From the NCBI GenBank assembly GCA_944390185.1, contig CALXPA010000014.1:1-16243 (forward strand): 16,243 nucleotides of DNA, read 5' to 3'. The translations under genes were made by a program, and so were the position numbers. The stretch is from an uncultured Alphaproteobacteria bacterium. GTDB taxonomy: Bacteria > Pseudomonadota > Alphaproteobacteria > Rs-D84. Below the pieces are notes generated by a model. It ran no database searches. It was given only the letters and a program-made list of their open reading frames with translations, and was not told the origin of the DNA. Shown here piece by piece: positions 1 to 7,150 of the stretch. How positions within the stretch are numbered: position 1 is the stretch's first letter; the number at the start of each line of letters is the position of its first letter.

Positions 1-286
1 GTTCTTCCACGCTCATTGTCGTCATAATGCCAGTTGCTTTAATTCGAATATCGTCCGCCTCTAATGCTTTCCATTCAGCCCAGGATTTGCAATCCGCCAG
101 TGCTTTCTCTGCGATTTTTTTATCGTATTCTGACAGTGGGTCGTGTATAAAATGTCGGCCCAGCGAATTTAAACGAGATGCGTGTTCTCGGCGGAATCTT
201 TCGGTATTTGCACGTAATTCTTCTGGGGTGGGCGGTTTTGGAACCTGGATAGTTTTTTCTGGTATAAAGTTACAAAAATTCGTCAT
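1..286 (-). CDS. Hypothetical protein, 3' part beyond the window
   Basis: This minus-strand reading frame begins with ATG at 286-284 after a good ribosome binding site (GAAAGGAAA, 7 or so bases upstream). It stays open for 95 codons to the window edge, so the protein is incomplete at its C-terminus. The visible part starts MTNFCNFIPEK and is hydrophilic and charged. It has a proline-rich stretch (residues 15-21) followed by helix-forming, Arg/Glu-rich sequence. No signal peptide, membrane segment or known domain is recognised. It lies 58 bp downstream of the excisionase-like gene on the same strand, so the two are probably co-transcribed element genes. Confidence 0.6.
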   Translation of the reverse strand, partial: MTNFCNFIPEKTIQVPKPPTPEELRANTERFRREHASRLNSLGRHFIHDPLSEYDKKIAEKALADCKSWAEWKALEADDIRIKATGIMTTMSVEE

Positions 287-344
287 GTCGGTTTCCTTTC
301 AAAATTCTTTCCGCGTGTATACGGGTTGATGTGGAATATTAAAT

Positions 345-551
345 TTAAATTGCCGGTGTTGACAGGGTGTTTTTTGAATGTTCTGCAATCCATGCATCCA
401 GGTCTTCTTTGCGATAACGAATGCTTCGCCCCCAGATTATGTATGGTATTTTATGCTTACCGGTTGCACGCCAAGTATTCAACGAACCTACGGTTGTCCC
501 AAGATATGCAGCCGTTTCTTTTTGTGTCATTAATTTCATTCTTTCTGCCAT
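345..551 (-). CDS. AlpA/excisionase-like helix-turn-helix protein
   Basis: A 68-residue protein with a single MerR-like winged helix of the kind found in phage excisionases and AlpA regulators (HTH_17 type). The pattern is characteristic: MTQKETAAYLGTTVGSLNTW (residues 8-27) forms the helix-turn-helix, IPYIIWGRSIRYRKEDLDAW (35-54) the wing and final helix. Such proteins bind DNA and either help excise an integrated element or switch on its genes. The start at 551 is supported by AAAGGAAAA just upstream; an internal Met at residue 5 is possible. It sits between the partial gene and the 220-residue protein, all on one strand. The family call is firm; which role it plays here cannot be told. Confidence 0.85.
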   Translation of the reverse strand: MAERMKLMTQKETAAYLGTTVGSLNTWRATGKHKIPYIIWGRSIRYRKEDLDAWIAEHSKNTLSTPAI

Positions 552-701
552 TTTATTTTCCTTTTTTTATTAATTTCGAAGAACGTTGTTTATACATGGT
601 CAATATACACATGTGATTTTTAATTTTAAATGCCCAAAACGGATTACCCCATATTGTAAAACAGTAGAAAAAATAAGTGCTGTACCCCGCAGAAATCCAA
701 T

Positions 702-726
702 AAAAAAAGGGGGGCGAAACACCCCG
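702..726 (-). terminator. Intrinsic terminator after the 220-residue element gene
   Basis: Read on the minus strand, GGGG (725-722), a 7-base loop and CCCC (714-711) form a hairpin followed by two more C and seven T (710-702). It lies about 27 bp past the stop codon at 753. The stem is short, so efficiency may be modest. Confidence 0.6.
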
Positions 727-752
727 AAAAACAGTTGTTTTTTTATATGGGG

Positions 753-1415
753 TTACCCCTTTTTGTTGCGGCCGCCTTGTGATGATGGTTGGCGTATAAG
801 TGTAGCCATCGCATCTGCAAGTTTGTCAGACGGACGCATTTTCTTTTCTTTCATTTTTTGTATTATAATGTCCTTTAGCACGGTCTTTTTTGATTGGTTT
901 TTATACGTGATATGTTCCTGATTTATCACTTCGTCCATAAGCTGCATGTAATCGCTTTTATATGTATTTTTTTGTTTCCTGTTAATGCCTGGGAATACTG
1001 ATAATAACTTCGTGAAATCAATGCTGATATTTGTATAGATTGGGCAGTCATTCAATAAAATTTGATTGTTGTTTATGTCCAGTGTAAAAAAAGGCTGAAA
1101 TTCAATATCGTCCCGTTCGTTGTGCGTAGATTCATCTGTGTGTTCTGGGGTATATGTGCCTGTGGCAACAAGCTGTGCTTGTATCAGTGCTATTTTTAAC
1201 GCGGCCTTAGCCTTTGTTATTGCGAATTTATATTTATCCCAGTCTATGGTCGGCTTGGTCGTTAGGTCAAAGTCTAATCCTGCAAACAGAGGGTGCTGTG
1301 GTCTTATTCTGCCGTCATACTGTTCATATAGGTCACTCATAGGTTCCCATTGAAATGCAATCCATTCACAGGCCTGTAGTAACGTACATGTATCAAGAAT
1401 CTCAACATCAACCAT
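753..1415 (-). CDS. Hypothetical protein of the integrated element (WIAF motif)
   Basis: A soluble 220-residue protein with no signal peptide or membrane segment. The start at 1415 is preferred over an upstream Met 18 codons earlier because AAGAGG lies six bases before it. Visible features: a helical N-terminus with LLQACEWIAF (12-21), a Lys/Ala-rich helix (64-86) ending in LVATGTYTP, an acidic linker (91-105), a segment FQPFFTLDI (107-114) with an aromatic core, then INISIDF-like text around 129-135, and a basic C-terminus (146-220). This order (WIA motif, helix with A/T-x-G, later 'Y-x-x-I-x-I-D/F' segment) reminds me of an uncharacterised protein often found in alphaproteobacterial genomic islands, but that is memory-based resemblance. 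It is the gene nearest the tRNA junction. No function is assigned. Confidence 0.7.
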   Translation of the reverse strand: MVDVEILDTCTLLQACEWIAFQWEPMSDLYEQYDGRIRPQHPLFAGLDFDLTTKPTIDWDKYKFAITKAKAALKIALIQAQLVATGTYTPEHTDESTHNERDDIEFQPFFTLDINNNQILLNDCPIYTNISIDFTKLLSVFPGINRKQKNTYKSDYMQLMDEVINQEHITYKNQSKKTVLKDIIIQKMKEKKMRPSDKLADAMATLIRQPSSQGGRNKKG

Positions 1416-1441
1416 AATTAAACCTCTTTGATTATAATTGT

Positions 1442-1469
1442 ATATTAGTGAACAAACCCGGAAATTCAA
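1442..1469 (-). promoter_or_regulatory. Candidate promoter of the 220-residue element gene
   Basis: On the minus strand TTGAAT (1469-1464) and TAATAT (1447-1442) are 16 bp apart, giving a start about 20 bp before the ATG at 1415. A second -10-like TATAAT (1436-1431) lies downstream with no good -35. Weak by-eye call. Confidence 0.35.
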
Positions 1470-1499
1470 GGCTTTTACGATGTGTAAAATGCTGTCTGG

Positions 1500-1521
1500 G
1501 GTAGCAAATAGGTAGCAAACA
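1500..1521. repeat. Two tandem 11-bp direct repeats near the tRNA junction
   Basis: GGTAGCAAATA (1500-1510) is followed at once by GGTAGCAAACA (1511-1521), ten of eleven bases identical. The copies lie just inside the element, about 46 bp from the tRNA 3' end. Short direct repeats in this place commonly serve as integrase arm-type or excisionase binding sites; that role is inferred. Confidence 0.55.
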
Positions 1522-1525
1522 GCAG

Positions 1526-1559
1526 AAATAAAAATCGCGGGGTTTTACTCAACCCCGCG
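1526..1559 (-). terminator. Intrinsic terminator of tRNA-Asn
   Basis: CGCGGGGTT (1536-1544) and AACCCCGCG (1551-1559) form a perfect 9-bp stem with a 6-base loop. On the minus strand it is followed by ATTTTTATTT (1535-1526). It lies 7 bp past the tRNA CCA end, so it terminates the tRNA transcript and shields it from the element. Confidence 0.85.
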
Positions 1560-1566
1560 GAATCTT

Positions 1567-1642
1567 TGGCTCGGGCAACTGGACTCGAACCAGTGACATA
1601 CGGATTAACAGTCCGTTGTTCTACCGACTGAACTATGCCCGA
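1567..1642 (-). tRNA. tRNA-Asn (anticodon GTT), CCA encoded
   Basis: On the minus strand the gene reads from TCGGGCA (1642-1636) to TGCCCGA (1577-1571), a full 7-bp acceptor stem, then discriminator G (1570) and an encoded CCA (1569-1567). The D arm is GTTC/GAAC. The anticodon stem is ACGGA/TCCGT around loop CTGTTAA with anticodon GTT, giving Asn. The T arm is ACTGG/CCAGT with the loop TTCGAGT. All stems are intact, so the gene should be functional despite the element at its 3' side. It has its own promoter and terminator. Confidence 0.97.
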
Positions 1643-1653
1643 ACAGCCCGCAT

Positions 1654-1682
1654 ATCATATACCTTTTTAAATCGTATTTCAA
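1654..1682 (-). promoter_or_regulatory. Promoter of tRNA-Asn
   Basis: Read on the minus strand: TTGAAA (1682-1677), a 17-bp spacer, TATGAT (1659-1654), then a start about 5 bp before the mature tRNA 5' end at 1642. The GC-rich stretch GCGGGC (1651-1646) between the -10 box and the start resembles a stringent-control discriminator. Confidence 0.75.
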
Positions 1683-1697
1683 GTATTTTTTTATTCA

Positions 1698-1726
1698 TTG
1701 CGATTTGGCTTTTTTGGTGCTATATT
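1698..1726 (+). promoter_or_regulatory. Promoter of fabI
   Basis: TTGCGA (1698-1703), 17-bp spacer, TATATT (1721-1726). Expected start near 1733, about 29 bases before the fabI ATG. It diverges from the tRNA promoter with 15 bp between the two -35 boxes. Confidence 0.7.
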
Positions 1727-1761
1727 CTACCCCGTCCAATAAAAAACATAGAGGAAGCAAA

Positions 1762-2580
1762 ATGTTATTAAAAGGAAAAAAGATTCTGATTACTGGTGTT
1801 GCAAATGATTGGTCTATGGCGTGGGCAATTGCAAAGCGCGCACATGACCAAGGGGCCGAAATCGCAATGCCATATGCGATGCCAAATCTGGAAAAGCGTG
1901 TACGCCCGTTGGCCGAATCTATCGATGCCAAGTTTGTCCAGGAATGCAATGTTCAAAACGACGAACAAATGGATGATTTGTTCAATAAAATCGAACAAGA
2001 ATGGGGACATCTGGACGGCATGTTGCATGCAATCGCATTTTCAGACAAGAACGAATTGACCGGTCGTTATGCAGACACAACACGCGCGAATTTCAAGAAT
2101 ACGATGGATGTATCCGTGTATTCGTTGGTTGATTTGACGCGCCGTGCATCAAAATTGATGACCAACGGGGGCAGTATTGTGACCCTGACATACTATGGCG
2201 GGGAAAAGTCTGTACCGAACTATAACGTTATGGGTGTGGCGAAATCCGCCCTGGACAGCAGTGTTCGTTATCTGGCGTCCGACCTGGGGCGTGACAAGAT
2301 TCGTATTAACGCCATCAGTGCTGGGCCGATCATGACCCTGGCATCATCGGGTGTTGGCGGGATGAAGTCTATGTTGCGTTTGAACGCGGAACAGACCCCA
2401 TTGCGTCGCAATATGACATTGGATGATGTATCCGGCGCGGCGATTTATTTGTTCAGTGATTTGTCCAGTGCCGTGACGGGTGAAGTTCATCATGTTGACT
2501 GTGGGTATTCGACCACCGGGATGATTCCAAATGATTTAAAGGAAGTCTTGTTGCGTGGTTTGGATGAACAGAACAAATAG
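1762..2580 (+). CDS. fabI: Enoyl-[acyl-carrier-protein] reductase [NADH] FabI
   Basis: A 272-residue cytosolic short-chain dehydrogenase that performs the last step of each fatty-acid elongation cycle, reducing enoyl-ACP with NAD(P)H. The FabI-type dinucleotide site is ITGVANDWSMAWAIA (10-24) rather than the classical TGxxxGxG. The catalytic pair Y154 and K161 are in YNVMGVAK (six residues between, as in FabI), and the second FabI tyrosine is Y144 in TLTYYGGEK. SAGPIMTLAS (186-195) is the substrate-loop start. The length is normal (about 260-275). The start is set by GAGGAAG eight bases before ATG 1762; an in-frame upstream ATG lies in the promoter. It is monocistronic between its promoter and a strong terminator. 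It is the target class of triclosan and isoniazid-type inhibitors. Confidence 0.97.
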   Translation: MLLKGKKILITGVANDWSMAWAIAKRAHDQGAEIAMPYAMPNLEKRVRPLAESIDAKFVQECNVQNDEQMDDLFNKIEQEWGHLDGMLHAIAFSDKNELTGRYADTTRANFKNTMDVSVYSLVDLTRRASKLMTNGGSIVTLTYYGGEKSVPNYNVMGVAKSALDSSVRYLASDLGRDKIRINAISAGPIMTLASSGVGGMKSMLRLNAEQTPLRRNMTLDDVSGAAIYLFSDLSSAVTGEVHHVDCGYSTTGMIPNDLKEVLLRGLDEQNK

Positions 2581-2599
2581 TGTCTGGAATCGGATATGG

Positions 2600-2622
2600 T
2601 CCCGCCACATGGCGGGATTTTT
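2600..2622 (+). terminator. Intrinsic terminator of fabI
   Basis: TCCCGCC (2600-2606), loop ACAT, GGCGGGA (2611-2617), then TTTTT with one interruption to 2622. It is 19 bp after the stop codon. Confidence 0.9.
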
Positions 2623-2650
2623 AGTATGAAAAAAATCCTGTAAAAAACAA

Positions 2651-2679
2651 TTGATTTTTGGTAAGAATACAATCATAAT
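2651..2679 (+). promoter_or_regulatory. Promoter of the small XRE-like regulator
   Basis: TTGATT (2651-2656), a 17-bp spacer, CATAAT (2674-2679). The expected start, about 2686, falls inside the palindrome at 2679-2692, which suggests autoregulation. Confidence 0.65.
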
Positions 2680-2692
2680 AAGAATGTTCTTA
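2679..2692. promoter_or_regulatory. Candidate operator: TAAGAA-TG-TTCTTA palindrome
   Basis: A perfect 6-2-6 inverted repeat spanning the last base of the -10 box and the predicted transcription start. A further TAAGAAT half-site is at 2662-2668, 17 bp upstream, inside the spacer. A bound dimer here would block RNA polymerase; the likely binder is the HTH protein encoded next. Confidence 0.55.
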
Positions 2693-2724
2693 ATCAGACA
2701 ACGTCTTAAGTAATGGAGGGGAAA

Positions 2725-2976
2725 ATGCTGACGAATACCATGTTTTGGCAGGCGATAGATAATTTAGCCGCTGCGCACAAGATTTCGTGTTCGCGTATGG
2801 CACAAATAAGCGGTTTGGATTTGACGGCCTTGAACAAAAGCAAACGCGTCGGCGTTGATGGCAAACCGCGTTGGATGTCCGTTGGCAGTTTGGTAAAGAT
2901 TATGAACGCGATGAATACCAGCTGGGCAGATTTTGTCCAGTATTTTCCGGCAGAATATGATTCCGATCGCCGGTGA
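2725..2976 (+). CDS. Small XRE-like helix-turn-helix regulator, repressor N-domain only
   Basis: An 83-residue protein made almost entirely of a helix-turn-helix domain. It matches the N-terminal DNA-binding part of alphaproteobacterial phage-repressor/S24-type proteins: FWQAIDNLAAAH (7-18), then helix-turn-helix ISCSRMAQISGLDLTALNKS (20-39), with the family hallmark NKSKRVG-DGKPRW (37-50) and the final helix SVGSLVKIMNAM. Those relatives usually continue into a LexA-like self-cleaving peptidase domain; here the protein ends instead with a short charged tail. GGAGGGGAAA immediately before ATG 2725 sets the start; an ATG at 2713 would place the binding site inside the gene. It probably represses its own promoter. 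It lies 43 bp before ligA, which has its own promoter. Targets unknown. Confidence 0.85.
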   Translation: MLTNTMFWQAIDNLAAAHKISCSRMAQISGLDLTALNKSKRVGVDGKPRWMSVGSLVKIMNAMNTSWADFVQYFPAEYDSDRR

Positions 2977-2984
2977 TATTTCAA

Positions 2985-3013
2985 TTGTATTAATTGCACG
3001 AATTTCTTATAAT
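2985..3013 (+). promoter_or_regulatory. Promoter of ligA, placing +1 at the start codon
   Basis: TTGTAT (2985-2990), 17-bp spacer, perfect TATAAT (3008-3013). Six bases follow, then the ATG at 3020, so the usual start distance puts +1 on or next to the A of the start codon. Confidence 0.65.
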
Positions 3014-3019
3014 CGTGGC

Positions 3020-5050
3020 ATGAAACAAGCACCTGATTTATTAGTCCTGGCAGAACATGCCGATTTATTAAAAAAACTGAAAGAATGGGACATTGCGTAC
3101 CACCAAAACGATGCCCCGATTGTTGACGATGCGACGTATGACGCGGCGCGGCGGCGTGCCATCGCCATAGAAGAAATGTATCCAGAATTGGCGAAAAACG
3201 GCGCATCCAGTCGGGTTGGGGCGGCGGTGTCTGGTAAATTCCATTCGGTCCCGCACAGTGTGCCGATGCTGTCAATTTCTGACGTTTTTAACGAGGGCGA
3301 GGTTGCAGACTGGTTCAACAAATTATCGGACAAAGACATTTTTATCGAACTAAAGGTTGATGGTGTATCGTTTGCGGCGCGGTATGAACATGGGCAATTG
3401 GTGCGCGGATTGACGCGGGGCAGTGGGGTTGCCGGCGAAGATATCACAGAAAATCTGAAAACAATCGCAGATATTCCGCAGCAGCTGCACGGCGACTTTC
3501 CCGATATTATCGAGGTGCGCGGTGAAGTCTATATGTCGCGTGCAGATTTCTTGGCACTGAACGCGGCGGCGACAGAAGCAGGGGACAAGATTTTTGCCAA
3601 TCCGCGCAATGCGGCGGCCGGATCATTGCGGCAATTAAATCCTGGGGTTACGGCGTCGCGGCGACTGTCGGCATTTGCGTACACGTATGGTGAATTGTCG
3701 GCGCGCACGTGGGCCAGCCAGTCTGAATACTTTGATAAACTGGAATCATGGGGGTTCAAGACGACGCGTCATTGGGCGCATCGTGTGAACACACTGGACG
3801 AAATTCAGCGTGTATATAATGACACTATGATGATACGTGCAGAAATTCCGTTTGATATCGATGGGCTGGTGTTAAAGGTAAATAATGTTGATGTCCAAGA
3901 ACGCATGGGCGCCCGCGCCAACAGTCCGCGGTGGGAAGTGGCATACAAATTCCCGGCAGCCCGCGGGATAACCACACTGCGTGACATTACTGTCCAGGTT
4001 GGGCGTACAGGCGTGCTGACGCCGGTGGCCGAATTGGAACCGATAAATATTGGCGGGGTATTGGTATCGCGTGCGACGTTGCATAATGCGGATGAAATTG
4101 TGCGTCTGGGGGTGGACATCGGGGACAAGGTTATTGTTCAACGCGCTGGTGATGTAATTCCGCAAATTGTTGATGTGGCCGAAGATGCGCCAAATGCCGC
4201 CCCATTCGTATTCCCAGACAGGTGCCCGGTCTGTGGCGGTAATGTCGTCCAAGAATCTGGCCAGGTTGCCCGTCGATGTGTAAATACACTGGGGTGTCCG
4301 GCCCAGCGTATTGGGGAACTGGAACACTTTGTTTCGCGCAAGGGTTTTGATATCGATGGATTGGGGGTAAAACAGCTGGAACTGTTCGTGTCGCGCAAAT
4401 GGATAGAAAACCCGGCAGATATATTCACACTGGTGTCACGCCATGGCGATGAAATCAAGAAACTGGATGGGTTTGGTGAAAAGTCTGTATCGAATTTAAA
4501 TGCGTCAATTGAACGCGCGCGAACCATAGAATTGCACCGGTTTTTATTCGCCATCGGCATACCGGACGTGGGTGCGGTCACCGCAAAAATTCTGGCGCGG
4601 GCGTTCGGCACATTGGATGCCATTCGCACGGCCCCGGTTTGGCGGCTAAAGCAGGTTGACGGTATCGGCGATGTCATGGCAGATGAAATCGTGTCATTTT
4701 TTTCCGATGAACATAATGTTCGGGTTCTAGACGAACTGTTACAACAAATCAAGATAACAGAATCTGATTCCACAGCCGCCCCGGGCGAAGGGCCATTGGC
4801 GGGGCGTCGGGTTGTACTGACGGGGACGCTGGCCAAGTACACACGTGATGCGGCCGGCGCGATTCTGGAACGCATGGGCGCGCGTGTCCAGTCCAGTGTT
4901 TCGGCCAAGACAGACATTGTTTTGGCGGGGGCGGATGCAGGATCAAAGTTGGCGCGTGCAAACGAACTGGGGATAACCGTGTGGTCTGAATCTGATTTTG
5001 ATCAGGCGATTGCGGATGCGGGATTGACGGTTGGCCCGGCCCAGGTTTGA
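3020..5050 (+). CDS. ligA: NAD+-dependent DNA ligase LigA
   Basis: A 676-residue ligase that seals nicks between Okazaki fragments and in repair, using NAD+ to form a lysine-AMP intermediate. Domain order is complete. The Ia and adenylation region includes the active-site motif ELKVDGVSFA (110-119, catalytic K112; the usual text is K-x-D-G). Then come an OB fold, a four-cysteine zinc finger (CPVCGG ... RRCVNTLGCPAQ, near 400-430), helix-hairpin-helix repeats (GFGEKSVSNLNASI; IPDVGAVTAKIL; VDGIGDVMADEI) and a C-terminal BRCT domain starting PLAGRRVVLTGTL. Length is normal. An ORF extension to 2933 overlaps the upstream regulator and is rejected; ATG 3020 begins the conserved sequence. No Shine-Dalgarno is visible and a TATAAT lies six bases upstream, so a leaderless mRNA is likely. 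recG follows after 48 bp. Confidence 0.97.
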   Translation: MKQAPDLLVLAEHADLLKKLKEWDIAYHQNDAPIVDDATYDAARRRAIAIEEMYPELAKNGASSRVGAAVSGKFHSVPHSVPMLSISDVFNEGEVADWFNKLSDKDIFIELKVDGVSFAARYEHGQLVRGLTRGSGVAGEDITENLKTIADIPQQLHGDFPDIIEVRGEVYMSRADFLALNAAATEAGDKIFANPRNAAAGSLRQLNPGVTASRRLSAFAYTYGELSARTWASQSEYFDKLESWGFKTTRHWAHRVNTLDEIQRVYNDTMMIRAEIPFDIDGLVLKVNNVDVQERMGARANSPRWEVAYKFPAARGITTLRDITVQVGRTGVLTPVAELEPINIGGVLVSRATLHNADEIVRLGVDIGDKVIVQRAGDVIPQIVDVAEDAPNAAPFVFPDRCPVCGGNVVQESGQVARRCVNTLGCPAQRIGELEHFVSRKGFDIDGLGVKQLELFVSRKWIENPADIFTLVSRHGDEIKKLDGFGEKSVSNLNASIERARTIELHRFLFAIGIPDVGAVTAKILARAFGTLDAIRTAPVWRLKQVDGIGDVMADEIVSFFSDEHNVRVLDELLQQIKITESDSTAAPGEGPLAGRRVVLTGTLAKYTRDAAGAILERMGARVQSSVSAKTDIVLAGADAGSKLARANELGITVWSESDFDQAIADAGLTVGPAQV

Positions 5051-5098
5051 TATTTTATTATTGCCAAATTATGGTGTTTTGGTTACCGTATATGATGT

Positions 5099-7150
5099 AT
5101 GAAGCACGAATTGTTTGAATTCTTGAATACAGATTTGCAATTCATCAAGGGTGTTGGGCCGGTACTGGCGTCGCGTTTTGATGAAGTGCTGGGGGGGCGA
5201 CGTGTGCTGGACTTTTTATTGCACCGGCCGGCGTACATCCGGGCCCGTGGGGTCACAGAATGCGTGACAGATGCCACCCCGGGCGATGTGGTGACGATAC
5301 CATTGCTGGTTATGTCGCACCGCGCCGGTGGTGTTTTTCGTGGTCATCGGCGTCCGACACAGATTGTTTGTAATGATCGTATGGGCAATACGGTTATGGT
5401 GCAATTTTTTAACGTTAATTTTCTGGATTATTGGCTGCAAAAATTGCCTGTTGGCCAATGGCGCATGATCAGTGGGAAACTGGAGCGCGGTGGTCGTCCG
5501 ACGATAAACCATCCTGATTTTATCGAAGAAATGCAACACGCGGACAAAATTCCGTCTATCCAGGCGATATATCCATCTGGCGAAGGGCTGACCCAAAAAA
5601 CATTTGCGAACGTTCGTGACCAGATTTTTACGGCATTGCCGGAACGCCTGCGCGATTCTGATACGGATATATGCGAATTTTTTGATGCGCTGCGTCATGT
5701 TCATTACCCAGAATCAAATGATGATTTAATGGCGAATTCGCCGTACATGGTAAAACTGGCGTATTGGGAATTGCTGGCGCACCAGATGGCAATTGTAATC
5801 AGCCGGCGCAGTCGTGCGGATGCACGAAATCGCCGGGTGGTGCGGCCGAAAAAGTATGAATTACTGTCGCGTTTTTACGACGCGTTGCCATTTGAATTGA
5901 CCGGCGCCCAGTCGCGAACAGTTAATGAAATATTCACAGACCTGGGGCGTGATATACCGATGATGCGCCTGGTCCAGGGTGACGTTGGCAGTGGCAAGAC
6001 AATCGTTGCATTGGCGGCGGCCATCAAGATGGCAGAATCTGGTGCCCAGACAGCATTGCTGGCGCCCACGGATACACTGGCCCAGCAGCATTATGCCAAG
6101 ATAAAACCAATGTGTGATAAAATTGGTATTGTGTGCGATGTTTTAACGGGGCGGGACAAGGGCGTCTGTCGTCGTGAAAAGTTGGTGTCATTGCGTTCTG
6201 GGCGGACCAAGATTGTTGTTGGCACACATGCACTGTTTTCCGATGATGTTGAATACAAGGATCTGGGCCTGGTTATTATTGACGAGCAGCATCGATTTGG
6301 CGTATCCCAGCGCGAGGCTTTACGTGCCAAGGGCAATAATCCAGATATATTGGCATTATCTGCGACACCGATTCCGCGCACGTTGTCAATGACGATATAC
6401 GGCGATATGGACGTGTCGATTATAAATGAAAAGCCAGCGGGCCGTTTACCAATCAAGACGACAAAACTGTCGATCACACGCCTGGACGAATTGTTGGCGC
6501 GACTGCGTCCCCAGGTTGATGCCGGGGCCCAGGTGTTTTGGGTATGTCCGTTGGTAATGGAATCTGATGCGTCGGATATGACGGCGGCGCACGCCCGATA
6601 TGACCAGCTGTGTAAAATTTTCCCAAATACGGGTCTGGTTCACGGCCAGATGGATAAAAAACAGCGCGATGCGATAATGGCCCGGTTCGCGGCCCCAGAT
6701 TCTGATATGCATATATTGGTCGCCACCACTGTCATAGAGGTTGGCATTGACGTCCCGCATGCAACGATTATCGTTATTGAAAACGCCGAACGTTTTGGTT
6801 TGGCGGCACTGCATCAGTTACGTGGACGTGTCGGACGCGGCAACATGCAATCGTATTGTATATTATTATACGGTCGGGGAATTGGTGAAGATGGTCTGCG
6901 CCGATTGGACGTGTTGACCGAAACAGACGATGGTTTTGCCATTGCCGAACAGGATTTAATCATGCGCGGTACAGGCGAACTGTTGGGCACGCGACAAAGT
7001 GGTTGGATAAATTATCACTTTGTTGATTATGCGCGTCATCGTGATTTGTTCAAACTGGCGGCGTCTGCGGCGCGCGATATGTCGTCGCCATCCCAGACGG
7101 TGCGTGATTTGATGTTCATATTTAATCGCGGGGTGGGAATCAGTGCGTAA
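5099..7150 (+). CDS. recG: ATP-dependent DNA helicase RecG
   Basis: A 683-residue superfamily 2 helicase that reverses stalled replication forks and remodels branched DNA. The N-terminal wedge domain begins at about residue 10 (FIKGVGPVLASRF) and contains the OB fold to about 150. Helicase motifs: Walker A GDVGSGKT (294-301), Walker B/motif II as DEQH in IIDEQHRFG (393-401), motif III SATPIPRT (421-428), motif IV region VCPLVMES, motif V TTVIEVGIDVP, and motif VI QLRGRVGRG (573-581). The C-terminal ERFGL and the TRQSG element are typical of RecG. Length is normal. ATG 5099 starts the conserved region but has no Shine-Dalgarno; a TATGAT at 5091-5096 has no convincing -35. It may be co-transcribed with ligA. 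Its last bases overlap the next gene. Confidence 0.97.
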   Translation: MKHELFEFLNTDLQFIKGVGPVLASRFDEVLGGRRVLDFLLHRPAYIRARGVTECVTDATPGDVVTIPLLVMSHRAGGVFRGHRRPTQIVCNDRMGNTVMVQFFNVNFLDYWLQKLPVGQWRMISGKLERGGRPTINHPDFIEEMQHADKIPSIQAIYPSGEGLTQKTFANVRDQIFTALPERLRDSDTDICEFFDALRHVHYPESNDDLMANSPYMVKLAYWELLAHQMAIVISRRSRADARNRRVVRPKKYELLSRFYDALPFELTGAQSRTVNEIFTDLGRDIPMMRLVQGDVGSGKTIVALAAAIKMAESGAQTALLAPTDTLAQQHYAKIKPMCDKIGIVCDVLTGRDKGVCRREKLVSLRSGRTKIVVGTHALFSDDVEYKDLGLVIIDEQHRFGVSQREALRAKGNNPDILALSATPIPRTLSMTIYGDMDVSIINEKPAGRLPIKTTKLSITRLDELLARLRPQVDAGAQVFWVCPLVMESDASDMTAAHARYDQLCKIFPNTGLVHGQMDKKQRDAIMARFAAPDSDMHILVATTVIEVGIDVPHATIIVIENAERFGLAALHQLRGRVGRGNMQSYCILLYGRGIGEDGLRRLDVLTETDDGFAIAEQDLIMRGTGELLGTRQSGWINYHFVDYARHRDLFKLAASAARDMSSPSQTVRDLMFIFNRGVGISA

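Larger units (their letters stand above)
1..1566. mobile_element. Right end of an integrated element inserted at tRNA-Asn
   Basis: Everything left of the 3' end of the tRNA-Asn gene looks accessory: an excisionase-like DNA-binding protein, two genes of no recognisable housekeeping function and AT-rich spacers, all on the minus strand. The tRNA reads towards this region, so its 3' end, the usual target of tyrosine integrases, is the junction. Two 11-bp direct repeats lie about 50 bp inside the junction, where integrase arm sites are often found. No integrase is visible; it would have to be left of position 1. The other attachment half is also outside the window, so the element's extent is unknown. 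This is an inference from layout rather than proof. Confidence 0.6.

Noticed and set aside
749..759. GGGG-TTA-CCCC hairpin as the terminator of the 220-residue gene
   Set aside because: It includes the stop codon, and on the minus strand it is not followed directly by a T-run; the hairpin at 702-726 fits better.
1500..1521. CRISPR-like repeat
   Set aside because: Only two adjacent 11-bp units with no spacers and no cas genes nearby.
4138..4917. 259-codon minus-strand frame inside ligA
   Set aside because: LigA on the plus strand is complete with all motifs; the antisense frame is Ser/Arg-rich without any recognisable domain.
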